A DNA stretch of 22,488 nucleotides from CAZHZT01 sp964537285 (GCA_964537285.1 CAZHZT010000094.1:1-22488), one strand, 5' to 3'; counted from the first letter of the stretch, positions 1-9,244 are shown. Notes: generated from the letters alone by a model not told the origin. Translations and numbers: made by a program.

Positions 1-55
1 AATTAGGCCTGCCTTTTGTTCTTAAAATATTTACCAAATGAAATCATCTAGAACC

Positions 56-201
56 TGAACAATATTAACTACAACAAAATTTCGTTTCCTTTTTCCTTCA
101 ATTTCGTTGGAAAGCCTCGCCGTAGCTGACTATGCCTACGTTTTCCGCCTCATTGAAGAAAAAAGGATTTCAAAATTTTTAATTATACTTAATTTTGTTC
201 A
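56..201. repeat. Large imperfect inverted repeat (about 146 bp)
   Basis: The ends TGAACAATATTAA (56-68) and its near reverse complement (189-201) match at 12 of 13 positions. Further in, the segment 75-102 pairs imperfectly with 152-177 (CTTCAAT against ATTGAAG plus T-rich/A-rich runs). The centre contains a smaller stem with CGTAG (121-125) and CTACG (136-140). No coding frame was found. It forms, together with the next element, most of the 513-base upstream region of the T9SS cargo gene. It could be a remnant terminator of an upstream gene or a palindromic repeat element; the function is not known. Confidence 0.6.
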
Positions 202-206
202 AGTGC

Positions 207-372
207 TTAAGTAGTTCACGGAATTAAACTACATAAACATATGATGCTCTTTTGCGCTGACTCTGCGTTGCTCAAAGCCTTACTTAACAAAGGCTAAGCG
301 CGGTTCTCGCGCCTTGATTCAGCGCAAAATAGCTATCATCTGTTTGGTAGCCCAATTCCGTGAACTACTTAA
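207..372. repeat. Large inverted repeat with 19-bp perfect ends
   Basis: A perfect 19-base inverted pair (207-225 and 354-372; TTAAGTAGTTCACGGAATT and its complement) bounds a 166-bp element. Inside, TTTTGCGCTGA and TCAGCGCAAAA form a second paired block. The centre has smaller hairpins (AGCCTT/AAGGCT and a GCGC-rich stem). It begins only 5 bases after the preceding inverted repeat. It has no coding potential and is probably a structured repeat or MITE-like element; the sequence alone does not show mobility. Confidence 0.7.
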
Positions 373-513
373 TTGAGTTAAATAAACAACACAAGTATTT
401 TTATTTTCGGCTAGTTTGTCAAATTTTTATTACCTTTCCCCTTAGTTTTAGAATAAAGAATGCATAAAATTTTAAAAGTTTCAAATAACATTTTGCAAAA
501 GGAGCGGAACACT

Positions 514-3500
514 ATGAAAAGACTGTTACTATTTGTTCTTTTGGCTATTACAGCAACAACCGTTTTAAATGCACAATCGATCCTTAGTGACGACTGTGCC
601 ACTATCTATGATCTTGGAACAGCGCCTGCCTGCCCGGACACTATATTTTTTACCAATGTCGGAGCAACCACCAGCGATGTCTATACCGATCCAAACGATG
701 AACTCCCGGATTGTTGGTCAGAAGTAGAAGATGACGTATGGATTCAATTTGACGTGCCTGCCGACGGGAGCCTTGTTGATTTTACGGTTACAGTAATCGG
801 CATTGAAGACCCCGCCGGAAATGATGGTATGGTACAACCCGCAATCGCCGTTTATCGGGGTGAATGTGCCTTTGACGGGCTGGCGGAGATCGCTTGCGCT
901 GAAGCAGGAGAAAACGAAACTACCGTGGAGGTGGACCTGCAAGGTTTGACTCCTGGCCTACCCTATTTTTTAAGGATTCAAGATTGGTCCGACGGGGCAA
1001 ATAATGCCGGTACTTTCCAAATATGCGTGGATTCTCTTCCCCCTATTAACTTTATTGACGAAGGAGGATCTACTTCTTGTTCCGGAGAATTGTATGATAC
1101 AGGAGGGCCGGACGGTGATTACAGTGTGAATGAAAATTTCATTTATACAATTTGTCCTGATCAGCCACACAATTGCATCATTTTTACGCTTGACTACTAC
1201 AATATCGATCTGGCCGGAACGGATGGTATCTTCTTTTACGATGGTAGTGTTGCCGGAGGCACCCAAATTGCACAAATTACGGGCGGCTTTGAAGGTGGTG
1301 GTGTCTGTTATGAAGTGGCGGCTTCAAGTGGCTGCCTGTCCATAGAATTTGTTTCCGATGGAAATGGCGTATTTGAAGGATTTGCCGGTTCATGGCAATG
1401 TACTACAAGTGACTGCCCCCCTCCTGCCAACTTTACTGTTGATAATGGTGCCGATGCAGAAACCATTGAAGATGCTGTAAGTGCTGCCGAGACTTTAGTA
1501 ACTTTAGATACGATTATTTGCGATTCGTTGGCTTATGGTACTTTTGAAAATGCTGAAGATACTGAACTTGGGCTAGATAAGGGTTTATTGCTTACAAGTG
1601 GGCAAGTAGCCAATGTTAATTCTCCTTCTACAACTTTCAATTCTGGATTTGCTGGTACTCCCGGGGATTTTGACCTGAACCAACTTTCTCCATTTCCTAC
1701 CAATGATGCTTGTATTGTAGAATTAGACGTATTCGTAAATACAGATAAATTAGAGTTTGAGTATGTATTTGGCTCTGAAGAATATCCTGAGTTCGTAAAC
1801 TCCAGTTTCAATGATATATTCGCGTTTCTTGTTTCCGGGCCTGGCATTGTTGGAGATCCCAACATAAACAATCAGTTGAATATCGCAGTTTTACCTGATG
1901 GCAATAACACGCCTGTTCAGATCAATGATGTTAATTTTGGAATGAACTGGGAGTATTACCGAAACAATGAAAACGGACAGAGCATCGTGTATGACGGTTT
2001 AACCTCTGATTATCTGGCTATAAAAAAGAGTTTGACTGCAACCGTTGATGTAATACCTTGTAACACCTACCACTTGAAACTAGCTATTGCTGACCGGCAG
2101 GATGCAGCTTTTGATTCTGGGGTATTTATTGCCGAAATTAGAGGAGGAGCTCCAAGCATCTCCCTCCTATCCGCTAATGGAATTGACTATATGATTGAAG
2201 GATGTACAGGTTTGAATGACTCTTTATTAATCGAACTCGCAGAGCCCAGTGATGATACGGTTACTTACAAGATTATTTTTGGAGGTTCAGCACAATTAGG
2301 TCTGGACTACTTTACCAACCTCGGTTCTGGTTCCACACTTACTTTCCTGCCAGGTGAAACAGTAAAATTATTTAATATTTTTCCTATTAATGATATTTTC
2401 AGTGAAGGAACAGAAACCATCGATATTGACCTGGAGTTCAACTTTGGTTGCGGAGATATTAGTATTGATGCATTGACTATTAATATCGAGGATGAACCGG
2501 TAGTAAATATCTCTACTAATATTTATGGAAATGCCGATACGGCTATTGTCTGTGAAGGTGGTTCAATACTTTTGAAAGGAACAGGAACGCCATTGTTTAC
2601 CTGGGAACCCGCATCTATTTTAAATTTTGATACCATCAAAGCTCCTACAGCTTCTCCAACAACCAGTACCTGGGTGTACCTTACAGGTACCTTCCCTTCA
2701 GATGTTCCGTCTACTTGTTTTGATAAAGATTCAATCTTCTTAGAAGTAATTGACCCGCAAGTGGATATCGAACCTCTTTCACCTACCAATTTATGCGTAG
2801 GAGATACTTTAATACTAACCGGAGTCAATAACGTTAATAATAGCGGTATCACATGGACTCCTTTTTTCCAAAACATTGCCACCTCTGGAGATACTGCCTG
2901 GTTCTTACCAACCTTTTCAACACAATACAGCGTATCTGTGGCATTGGATGGTTGTAACGATAACGACTTTGTTCAGATCAATGTAGATCAGTTCAATTTT
3001 CCACAAATAACGACAACCGATACAACCCTTTGTCAGGGGCAGCCATTAAAGCTTGCTAATGATATTAATTTCACCAGTACCACTTATTTGTGGACACCTC
3101 CTACTTACCTCGTGGATCCGCCAACGAACTCAGGGCCATTAACCGTGCCGTTGGAAGATATTGAATATACTTTAGTCGCTACCAGCCTCAATGGCTATTG
3201 TTCCGAAACCGCAACCGTTAATGTAGAAGTTATTCCTGCTTCAATTAATGTTGCACCAGACAGTTTAGCTTTCCTTTGCTTAGGAGAATCTATTTTGCTT
3301 GAAGCCTCTTCGACCACCGGAGAAGCTACCTGGGAACCCGATGATGGTACGCTTTCCAGTACTACAGGATTGTCAGTGAGCGCTTTCCCGGAGGTAACGA
3401 CGAAGTATATCGCTACCATGACAATAGGAGCTTGTACCGTTAAAGACTCCGTTCTTGTGAGGGTTGATTCACTGCCTTCGGATCTCTCAATATATCCTAT

Positions 3501-4524
3501 TCCAGATAAAAAATATTTCTGCCCTGGAGATACAATCGCTTTGGTATCTGATATATTTGAACCTTCTTCCTTCCCGTCGATCCAACACGACTGGAGCTTA
3601 TCGGAGGATCAATTTGCTATTGTAACGCCTCTTGATGCTTATAATATTTTATTATTTGCAGATGGAAGCTTCACTTACACAAGGGAGACGACCAATAATG
3701 CCTGTTCGGAAACGACTTCCTATGATTTAAAAATTATTCAGCCAATTTTTAATCTAAGTTACTACGACACGATCATTTGTCCGGGTCAAACCGTTCAGCT
3801 TCTACTAAACGATACGCTCTTAGATCCTACAGATTTAATTCAATGGACCCCCAACGAAACACTAACTTGTGATGATTGCCCGGATCCTTTTGCCACACCA
3901 CTTGAACCTACCAATTACCGGGTAGAAGGTACGCTGAAAGGATGTTTTGCTGAAAATGAAGTCTTCGTAGACTTTTTCGAGCCTGTTGAATTAACACTTG
4001 ATGCTGATCCAAGTCTGGAAGTACATCAGGGGAGCCCGGTTACGGTTCTTGCCAACACCGATCCAGATATTGGAGAGGCAGGCGATTATACCTGGTTTGT
4101 ACAGCAACAAGAGCTAGCTAATTTCGAAGAAAAAGAATACGCAGTGTCTTCCCTTATTGAGGATACTAATTTTAAAGTCATTCTGATCGATGAAAATGGC
4201 TGCGTTGATGAAGATTCCATCACTGTATCGATAATCGAACCTCAGATTGAATATCCCGATATTTTCACTCCTAATGGAGATGGCACCAATGATGTTTTCA
4301 ATGTAGTTACCAATGGAAACCCTAATTTCCAGGTTGTGCGTTTTGAAATATTCAACCGTTGGGGAGAAAAAGTATTTGAAACCGATAATCTTGATATAGG
4401 TTGGGATGGTACTTTTGACGGAGGTAAAGATGCTCCTGCAGATGCGTATGTCCTTCTTTTGGAAATCCAATACCCTATTGGAACCCGAGAAGTAATACAA
4501 AAAGATATCATGTTACTTAGATAG
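514..4524 (+). CDS. Large T9SS type B cargo protein (CUB-like, choice-of-anchor L and Ig-like repeats)
   Basis: This is a secreted or cell-surface protein of 1336 residues. The ATG at 514 is preferred over the upstream ATG at 460: AGGAG lies at 500-504, and translation from 514 begins with a clean signal peptide (MKRLLLFVLLAITATTVLNA, cleavage probably just before QS). In order: a CUB-like beta domain around residues 190-295; a choice-of-anchor L domain around 330-550, with the typical FEYVFGSEEYPEF motif; a Calx-beta-like stretch around 563-642; then about six Ig/PKD-like modules of the form C-x-G...L...W-x-P; and a C-terminal gliding-motility/CHU_C sorting domain around 1248-1336 (PDIFTPNGDGTND, then FNRWGEKVFE and GWDG). 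In this family the CHU_C domain directs export by the type IX secretion system and surface attachment. Adhesion is a plausible role, but no enzymatic domain is visible and the ligand is unknown. Confidence 0.93.
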   Translation: MKRLLLFVLLAITATTVLNAQSILSDDCATIYDLGTAPACPDTIFFTNVGATTSDVYTDPNDELPDCWSEVEDDVWIQFDVPADGSLVDFTVTVIGIEDPAGNDGMVQPAIAVYRGECAFDGLAEIACAEAGENETTVEVDLQGLTPGLPYFLRIQDWSDGANNAGTFQICVDSLPPINFIDEGGSTSCSGELYDTGGPDGDYSVNENFIYTICPDQPHNCIIFTLDYYNIDLAGTDGIFFYDGSVAGGTQIAQITGGFEGGGVCYEVAASSGCLSIEFVSDGNGVFEGFAGSWQCTTSDCPPPANFTVDNGADAETIEDAVSAAETLVTLDTIICDSLAYGTFENAEDTELGLDKGLLLTSGQVANVNSPSTTFNSGFAGTPGDFDLNQLSPFPTNDACIVELDVFVNTDKLEFEYVFGSEEYPEFVNSSFNDIFAFLVSGPGIVGDPNINNQLNIAVLPDGNNTPVQINDVNFGMNWEYYRNNENGQSIVYDGLTSDYLAIKKSLTATVDVIPCNTYHLKLAIADRQDAAFDSGVFIAEIRGGAPSISLLSANGIDYMIEGCTGLNDSLLIELAEPSDDTVTYKIIFGGSAQLGLDYFTNLGSGSTLTFLPGETVKLFNIFPINDIFSEGTETIDIDLEFNFGCGDISIDALTINIEDEPVVNISTNIYGNADTAIVCEGGSILLKGTGTPLFTWEPASILNFDTIKAPTASPTTSTWVYLTGTFPSDVPSTCFDKDSIFLEVIDPQVDIEPLSPTNLCVGDTLILTGVNNVNNSGITWTPFFQNIATSGDTAWFLPTFSTQYSVSVALDGCNDNDFVQINVDQFNFPQITTTDTTLCQGQPLKLANDINFTSTTYLWTPPTYLVDPPTNSGPLTVPLEDIEYTLVATSLNGYCSETATVNVEVIPASINVAPDSLAFLCLGESILLEASSTTGEATWEPDDGTLSSTTGLSVSAFPEVTTKYIATMTIGACTVKDSVLVRVDSLPSDLSIYPIPDKKYFCPGDTIALVSDIFEPSSFPSIQHDWSLSEDQFAIVTPLDAYNILLFADGSFTYTRETTNNACSETTSYDLKIIQPIFNLSYYDTIICPGQTVQLLLNDTLLDPTDLIQWTPNETLTCDDCPDPFATPLEPTNYRVEGTLKGCFAENEVFVDFFEPVELTLDADPSLEVHQGSPVTVLANTDPDIGEAGDYTWFVQQQELANFEEKEYAVSSLIEDTNFKVILIDENGCVDEDSITVSIIEPQIEYPDIFTPNGDGTNDVFNVVTNGNPNFQVVRFEIFNRWGEKVFETDNLDIGWDGTFDGGKDAPADAYVLLLEIQYPIGTREVIQKDIMLLR

Positions 4525-4550
4525 GGAGAAATACATTGATAAAAAAAAAA

Positions 4551-4580
4551 GTTCCATTTTCCACAATTTGTCAAAGAACG
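4551..4580 (-). repeat. Solo arm of the GTTCTTTGACA inverted-repeat family
   Basis: Read on the minus strand this is CGTTCTTTGACAAATTGTGG followed by AAAATGGAAC. It is one arm of the element found complete near 10250, 15011 and 21832. The partner arm is missing: an A-run precedes it and a different hairpin follows directly. It is therefore a half copy or degraded copy lying between the T9SS cargo stop codon and the terminator. Confidence 0.75.
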
Positions 4581-4628
4581 TAAAAAAAGAAGGCGGGGAT
4601 GTTTCCACATCCCCGCCTTCTTTTTTTA
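4581..4628. terminator. Strong bidirectional hairpin terminator
   Basis: A perfect 22-bp stem (4581-4602 with 4607-4628) around a TTCC loop has a GC-rich core (AAGGCGGGGATGT). It is flanked by A7 on the left and T7 on the right, so either strand gives a GC hairpin followed by a U-run. It sits between the convergent T9SS cargo gene and the DUF4340 end of the gld operon, as expected for a shared terminator. A second pairing is possible: TTGATAAAAAAA near 4537 also complements TTTTTTTATCAA at 4621-4632. Confidence 0.85.
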
Positions 4629-4691
4629 TCAATAATTAAATTGCAGCGCTAACGGCACGGGGTTTTTACAAAAATAAAAACCTTACTTCGC

Positions 4692-5630
4692 CTATTCCGC
4701 CACAAAGTTTTCTATTCCCTTGAAAACCCGGCCAAAAATTCCGGTAGAATCACTTAAGATCTTTGCTTCAGGGTTGCTAGAAGATGTAATCACGAAGGGT
4801 TTGTTAGAAGCATTCGTCGGTGCATTAAAAGCATTTAAAACAACCGTTTCCCCGTCTGCCTTTTTTACTTCCAGGCTTCTGACCGGGCTGCCCCCAGGCA
4901 ACGCCTCATCAAAGAATTCTGTTCCAGAAGTGAGCTTTATATTATTCATAAACTGAACCGTTTTCGAAGAATCTAGCGGAACGCCGTTCAGCTCAACCCA
5001 ATTGCCATTGAGGCTTTTTTCAATACTGTAAAGTGGGTTTTGTGATTCATCTTTAAGCGTAAATGCCTGAACCTCTTCTGTGGAAAGGTTCAGTAGTTCT
5101 CCATTGCGAAATGAATTAGCCTTGGGGGCTAAACTCATGCTAAGGAAACCATCTACGGCATAGACATTATTCTGATCGGCGGGTCTTAGGTAAGAAGTAC
5201 CGCTGCGCGTTTGAGGATTCATGCTGAAGCGACCAACGACAATGTCAGCGACTTTTTTATTGCCAGCGAAAGCCTGAAGCCTATTGCTACCCTCTTCTGT
5301 CACTTCGTATTCGCTCCACTTTGCGGGGTCTTTAGCGGTGATCCTTTGTGCTTCAATTTTCACAATACTTCCGAGCAAGGAGTTAACCATTTGTTTTTTA
5401 GCACTTGTATTCAACTCATTTACCTTGAGCTTCCAATTGCCACCTTCTTTTTCCAGGCGAAAAGGTGTATCGCCTTCTTTAGGGCTTATCTCCAGGGAAG
5501 TCACTGATGCCGTATCTACCTGCAGGAAAACAGGATCAAAGGAACGTTGTTTGTTCCCTTTAAATAACTGAGAAGCCAAATACAGTAGCAAAAGCACTGC
5601 AAATATGAGGATTAGCGTACGATTTTTCAT
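4692..5630 (-). CDS. DUF4340 domain protein, last gene of the gldA-F-G cluster
   Basis: This 312-residue protein has an N-terminal membrane anchor (residues about 5-23, LILIFAVLLLLYLASQLF). A soluble, beta-rich region follows, with the DUF4340 features: a charged LEKEGGNWKL segment, then a region like the VTEEGSNRLQAF and VGRFS motifs. DUF4340 proteins commonly follow ABC-2 permease plus GldG-type genes and are probably accessory subunits of that exporter, on the periplasmic side. The biochemical role of the family is not established. The gene lies 162 bases downstream of gldG on the same strand, with an 82-bp perfect palindrome in the gap. That palindrome may reduce its expression relative to gldG. 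It starts at an ATG with no obvious Shine-Dalgarno site. Confidence 0.85.
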   Translation of the reverse strand: MKNRTLILIFAVLLLLYLASQLFKGNKQRSFDPVFLQVDTASVTSLEISPKEGDTPFRLEKEGGNWKLKVNELNTSAKKQMVNSLLGSIVKIEAQRITAKDPAKWSEYEVTEEGSNRLQAFAGNKKVADIVVGRFSMNPQTRSGTSYLRPADQNNVYAVDGFLSMSLAPKANSFRNGELLNLSTEEVQAFTLKDESQNPLYSIEKSLNGNWVELNGVPLDSSKTVQFMNNIKLTSGTEFFDEALPGGSPVRSLEVKKADGETVVLNAFNAPTNASNKPFVITSSSNPEAKILSDSTGIFGRVFKGIENFVAE

Positions 5631-5695
5631 ATTGCTAATTATTAATTTGTATTAAAAAAAGGGGGTAAGTCCAAATTTTGATTTCGGAATATTTC

Positions 5696-5777
5696 ATAGC
5701 TATAGGAGGTAGTTGTTTTTGAGGTTCAGGTGCGCTAGCGCACCTGAACCTCAAAAACAACTACCTCCTATAGCTAT
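5696..5777. repeat. 82-bp perfect palindrome between gldG and the DUF4340 gene
   Basis: Left arm 5696-5736 and right arm 5737-5777 are exact reverse complements over 41 bases with no spacer (centre GGTGCGCT|AGCGCACC). In RNA it would form a very stable hairpin with a minimal loop. It follows the gldG stop by 15 bases on the coding strand, so it could attenuate or terminate transcription before DUF4340, or protect the upstream mRNA 3' end. No long U-run follows it on the minus strand, so it is not a classical intrinsic terminator. Confidence 0.9.
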
Positions 5778-5792
5778 AAAAATAATTAAAAA

Positions 5793-7301
5793 TTATTCAT
5801 AACTCTCCATCATCCGGTTCATGCGCTGACGGCGGCGCATCTGTCCTCTAAAAATACCATAACCAACAACCAGTAAAATTGGTAATAGGAAGTTAAGTAA
5901 TTTGTAAAACTGCCTGGTTCCTGAAGCTTCATCCGTTAATATTTCAGCATCTAAAGGACGGCTTGTCACTTCCTTTGTTCTAAGTTCTATTAAGCCGGTA
6001 TCATCAGAAAGAAAATCAATACTATTCACCAGAAGGTTGGAGTTATCAGGATTTTGCTGGCCATTAGCTGCAAAATCACCATCACTAAAAATCACAATAT
6101 TGGAAGGGTTACTTCCTCCTGACAATGTTCCGGATAAAACCCCGCCTAATACTTGAGGACCAGAAGTGAAATCTGCACTGGTCCAATTCTTCCGCACGTC
6201 AAAAAATGTTGGAGGCGAAATAATTCCGGATTTTTCTGAGGATTTTATAATAGGTGTAAAAGTAATACCGGCTTCATTTCCAGTAAACTCAATAGGGCTG
6301 GCAAAAGGAAAAAACACTTGTTCGAGCCCTTCAGTAATTGGATGATCAAAGAATTTCTTAACTACAGGGAAAAATGGGAAAGAAACAGGTGTATTCATTA
6401 CAAAAGGGCCCTGCCGTTGTTGTACGCTAACCGTACCACATTCTGCATCAATTAGGAACTGCTGTTTTACATCGATGCCCTTGGCTAGCAACCAATCCCG
6501 CAATCCGGTTCCAAAAGGTTGGCCTTGTGCATTAGATAAATCGCCTTCAACAGTATTAAAGGCCAACACCAAATTTCCACCTGTAGAGAGGTAAGCATCC
6601 AGAGCTGCCAGATGCGCAGGAGGAATGGTATCTTTGGGATTGATCAAGGCAACTGCTCTAAAACGGTCAGCGATAACAGGCTCTTGATTGAGATCCAAGG
6701 TTTCCACATTGTATAGAATGCTTAAATCCTGAAACGTTTTCTGCAAATCCGCAACGGCTGGTTCACCATGCCCCTGAATCATGCCCACGGCAGGTTTATC
6801 TACAACGGTAACTTTTTTGATTAAGGTACTCAGGTTGTATTCCATAGAAGCCCCCGGTTGTACAAACGGAATAACTTCCTGCCGATCAGCAACTTTAATG
6901 ACTGCCCCCATGTAAGCCTGTTGCTGTTTAATTTGATCTTTTTCACGTACATTGATTAAAAGTGGCTGAACACCATTTTGCTGAGCCTCTTGCTTTTTAT
7001 CATCCCCGTCACTGGGATTGACAAACTCATAGTCAACCATACCTTTGGAGGTGTTTTGATATTCAATGAGTAAGTCGCGGAAGTCTCTACCATTTTTTTG
7101 ATACTGGGTAGGCAAATCTTTGGTAAAGTAAGCAGTAACCGTAACCGGATCGCTTAAATTATTGAGAATATCCTTAGTAGCTTTGCTTAAGGTATATTGT
7201 TTATTTTCTGTTAAATCAAACCGCAGGAAAAACTGATTAGATATTAGATTAACCAGAATGATGATGCCGGCGATAAGTAATATTTTAGAAGTCGTTTGCA
7301 T
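5793..7301 (-). CDS. gldG: Gliding-motility ABC transporter auxiliary protein GldG
   Basis: This 502-residue protein has the GldG/ABC-2 auxiliary architecture. There is an N-terminal membrane helix (about residues 6-28), then the family-typical stretch FDLTENKQYTLSKATKDIL. A long periplasmic region similar to the ABC_transp_aux/DUF4350 fold follows (VGMIQGHGEPAV, then a FSDGDFAAN segment). A C-terminal helix (about 468-485) ends in a basic cytoplasmic tail (GQMRRRQRMNRMMESYE). In Flavobacterium, GldA, GldF and GldG form an ABC transporter needed for gliding; its substrate is not known. Here the gene is downstream of gldF (51-base gap) and gldA, consistent with one operon. Whether this organism glides cannot be told from the window. 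Confidence 0.92.
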   Translation of the reverse strand: MQTTSKILLIAGIIILVNLISNQFFLRFDLTENKQYTLSKATKDILNNLSDPVTVTAYFTKDLPTQYQKNGRDFRDLLIEYQNTSKGMVDYEFVNPSDGDDKKQEAQQNGVQPLLINVREKDQIKQQQAYMGAVIKVADRQEVIPFVQPGASMEYNLSTLIKKVTVVDKPAVGMIQGHGEPAVADLQKTFQDLSILYNVETLDLNQEPVIADRFRAVALINPKDTIPPAHLAALDAYLSTGGNLVLAFNTVEGDLSNAQGQPFGTGLRDWLLAKGIDVKQQFLIDAECGTVSVQQRQGPFVMNTPVSFPFFPVVKKFFDHPITEGLEQVFFPFASPIEFTGNEAGITFTPIIKSSEKSGIISPPTFFDVRKNWTSADFTSGPQVLGGVLSGTLSGGSNPSNIVIFSDGDFAANGQQNPDNSNLLVNSIDFLSDDTGLIELRTKEVTSRPLDAEILTDEASGTRQFYKLLNFLLPILLVVGYGIFRGQMRRRQRMNRMMESYE

Positions 7302-7352
7302 GACAAAAATTTCTTTTAAGGGTTATACTTGAGTTCAAATGTTTTTCAAAGA

Positions 7353-8066
7353 TTATCTGGCCGCAATCTGCGCTTCTGAAAGTAACACGCCTAGTGCTGC
7401 TACAGATAAGAAAAAGATAACATCTTTGGTATCTATGACCCCTCGAATGATGGACTGAAAATGATTTGATAAACTTAGAGTAGAAAAAATCTCTCCTACT
7501 ACCCCCGAAGCCTGTTGAGCGAGTAATCCAAAAATAAAATGGAACGCAATCCCAATGATCAATGCAAGCAAAAAAGCTACAATTTGATTACTGGAAACAC
7601 TGCTGGCAAATAATCCAATACCTATGTAGGCTGCACTCATTAAGATGAGGCCAAGATAACCACTGATGGTCGCTCCGTGGTCCATGTCGCCAAGACTAGC
7701 AACAGTGAAATAATAGGGCAAAGTGAAGGCTAAAGCAATACAGACCAAAATCAAACAAGCAAGAAACTTTCCCAAAACAACCTGGGAATCGGTTACTGCT
7801 TTGGTAAGCAACAACTCAATGGTGCCTGTTTTCTTCTCTTCGGCTAGCATACGCATAGTAATAGCCGGTATGAAGATAAACAAGGTCCAGAAGGCAACCT
7901 GAAAAAAGACCAGTAAATCGGCCTGTTCGCGAATAAAAATATCAGAGCCATAGAGCCAGGTAAAAAAGCCACTGAAGCCCAGGAAAGCGATCAAAAGAAT
8001 ATATGCTACCAGAGAGTCAAAAAAAGAAGCCAATTCCCGCTTGGCTATAATCCATATTTGACGCAT
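7353..8066 (-). CDS. gldF: Gliding-motility ABC-2 permease GldF
   Basis: This 237-residue integral membrane protein has about six hydrophobic helices (roughly residues 18-40, 50-72, 97-118, 133-156, 162-186 and 213-234). The conserved ABC-2 permease cytoplasmic motif MRMLAEEKKTGTIELLLT follows the second helix. It is the membrane channel partner of GldA (ATPase) and GldG (auxiliary). It is encoded between them on the same strand, 78 bases after gldA and 51 before gldG. Its length is normal for GldF. The gap to gldA holds a small stem (GGCTTTATT at 8098-8106 with AATAAAGCC at 8122-8130). Confidence 0.92.
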   Translation of the reverse strand: MRQIWIIAKRELASFFDSLVAYILLIAFLGFSGFFTWLYGSDIFIREQADLLVFFQVAFWTLFIFIPAITMRMLAEEKKTGTIELLLTKAVTDSQVVLGKFLACLILVCIALAFTLPYYFTVASLGDMDHGATISGYLGLILMSAAYIGIGLFASSVSSNQIVAFLLALIIGIAFHFIFGLLAQQASGVVGEIFSTLSLSNHFQSIIRGVIDTKDVIFFLSVAALGVLLSEAQIAAR

Positions 8067-8144
8067 AATTTTCGTTTTTTTTTGTTTATGTTAATCAGGC
8101 TTTATTAACTAAACCATCCGGAATAAAGCCCAAGAACAAGTCTA

Positions 8145-9179
8145 TTATTGATTCATAGTTAAATCGCGGAAAATATCTTCCAACTTTGTTTCCAAGGGAA
8201 TCATTTCAGTCAATATCCAACCATTTTTTACACAAAGGTTGAAAATTGCCGTATTAGATTGGGTTCCCGGCAAGCTTTGGATTTCAAATTTATTATACTG
8301 CCCACCGTTGAACTGCGTTTCAGAAAAGTTTTCTTCCAAGACAGGTGCTTCTGAAAAATCCTTTTCCATTAAAGGGTTCTCCTTAATTATTTGCTCTTCC
8401 TGAAACTGTTCCCCGATAGGTTCTACAGAAGTGACTGTTGAAAGATCTTTCAGTGCAGGTAAAATCTTGTTAATTGAACCACCTTCAATCTGAACCTGAA
8501 GGATTTGTTGTCCCTGTGCTTGTTTTCTCAAGCTATTGGCGGTACCATCTGCCACGATTTTCCCCTTATTTATGATAAGGATCCGATCACAGGTTGCTTC
8601 TACTTCAGGAAGGATATGAGTAGATAAAATAACCGTTTTTTCCTGCCCTAAGCGCTTGATAAGGTCTCTGATTTCGACGATTTGATTGGGATCCAATCCG
8701 GTAGTAGGTTCATCAAGGATGAGTACCTGAGGATCATGGATCATGGCCTGTGCAAGCCCAACCCTTTGACGATAGCCTTTTGAAAGCTCGCCGATTTTCT
8801 TGTGCTTTTCAATATTGAGGCCACACAGTTTGACCATTTCCCTGACTCTTGCCGGGATTTGGCTTTTTTGCAGCCCTTGTAAAGTAGCACAAAAAGAAAG
8901 ATAATCAATTACCGGCATTTCCAGGTAGAGCGGGTTGTTTTCGGGAAGATAGCCGATGAATTTTTTCATTGCGCCATCTACCACGGATTTACCATCGATC
9001 ATTACGTTCCCTTCGTCCATGGGAATGTAGTTGGTGATCATTTTCATGGTAGTTGTTTTACCAGCCCCGTTAGGTCCAAGGAACCCCAGGATCTCTCCTG
9101 TTTTTACTTCGAATGAAATGCTGTCTACGGCCTTTTGCATTCCATAACGTTTGCTGAGGTTTTCGATTTTAATGTCCAT
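8145..9179 (-). CDS. gldA: Gliding-motility ABC transporter ATP-binding protein GldA
   Basis: This 344-residue ABC ATPase is complete in its catalytic motifs: Walker A GPNGAGKTT at residues 35-43, signature LSKGYRQR at 132-139 (the form typical of GldA-like ATPases), Walker B LILDEP at 153-158 with DEPTTGLDP, and the H-loop histidine at 188 (STHILPEVE). It powers the GldF/GldG exporter. It appears longer than most GldA proteins because residues about 254-295 form a Glu-rich, low-complexity insert (two related ENP/EKDFSEAPV and EENFSETQF stretches) inside the C-terminal accessory domain. It is the first gene of the minus-strand operon; its promoter must lie in 9180-9559, where long palindromes occur. 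Confidence 0.93.
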   Translation of the reverse strand: MDIKIENLSKRYGMQKAVDSISFEVKTGEILGFLGPNGAGKTTTMKMITNYIPMDEGNVMIDGKSVVDGAMKKFIGYLPENNPLYLEMPVIDYLSFCATLQGLQKSQIPARVREMVKLCGLNIEKHKKIGELSKGYRQRVGLAQAMIHDPQVLILDEPTTGLDPNQIVEIRDLIKRLGQEKTVILSTHILPEVEATCDRILIINKGKIVADGTANSLRKQAQGQQILQVQIEGGSINKILPALKDLSTVTSVEPIGEQFQEEQIIKENPLMEKDFSEAPVLEENFSETQFNGGQYNKFEIQSLPGTQSNTAIFNLCVKNGWILTEMIPLETKLEDIFRDLTMNQ

Positions 9180-9244
9180 AGTTTAACAGTGTTTCACGTA
9201 GTTAAAGAACAAGAAAGAAGAGAATAAAGTCTATTAGACTGTTC

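Noticed and set aside
415..450. Bacteroidota promoter (TTTG at 415-418, TAGTTTTA at 443-450) before the T9SS cargo gene
   Set aside because: The -7 element differs from TAnnTTTG at one base and the 24-base spacing is longer than the usual approximately 19-21; in AT-rich DNA this is not convincing.
4114..4610. Minus-strand open frames opposite the 3' end of the T9SS cargo gene
   Set aside because: They lie antisense to a clear sorting domain, have no family resemblance and one crosses the terminator; they are shadows.
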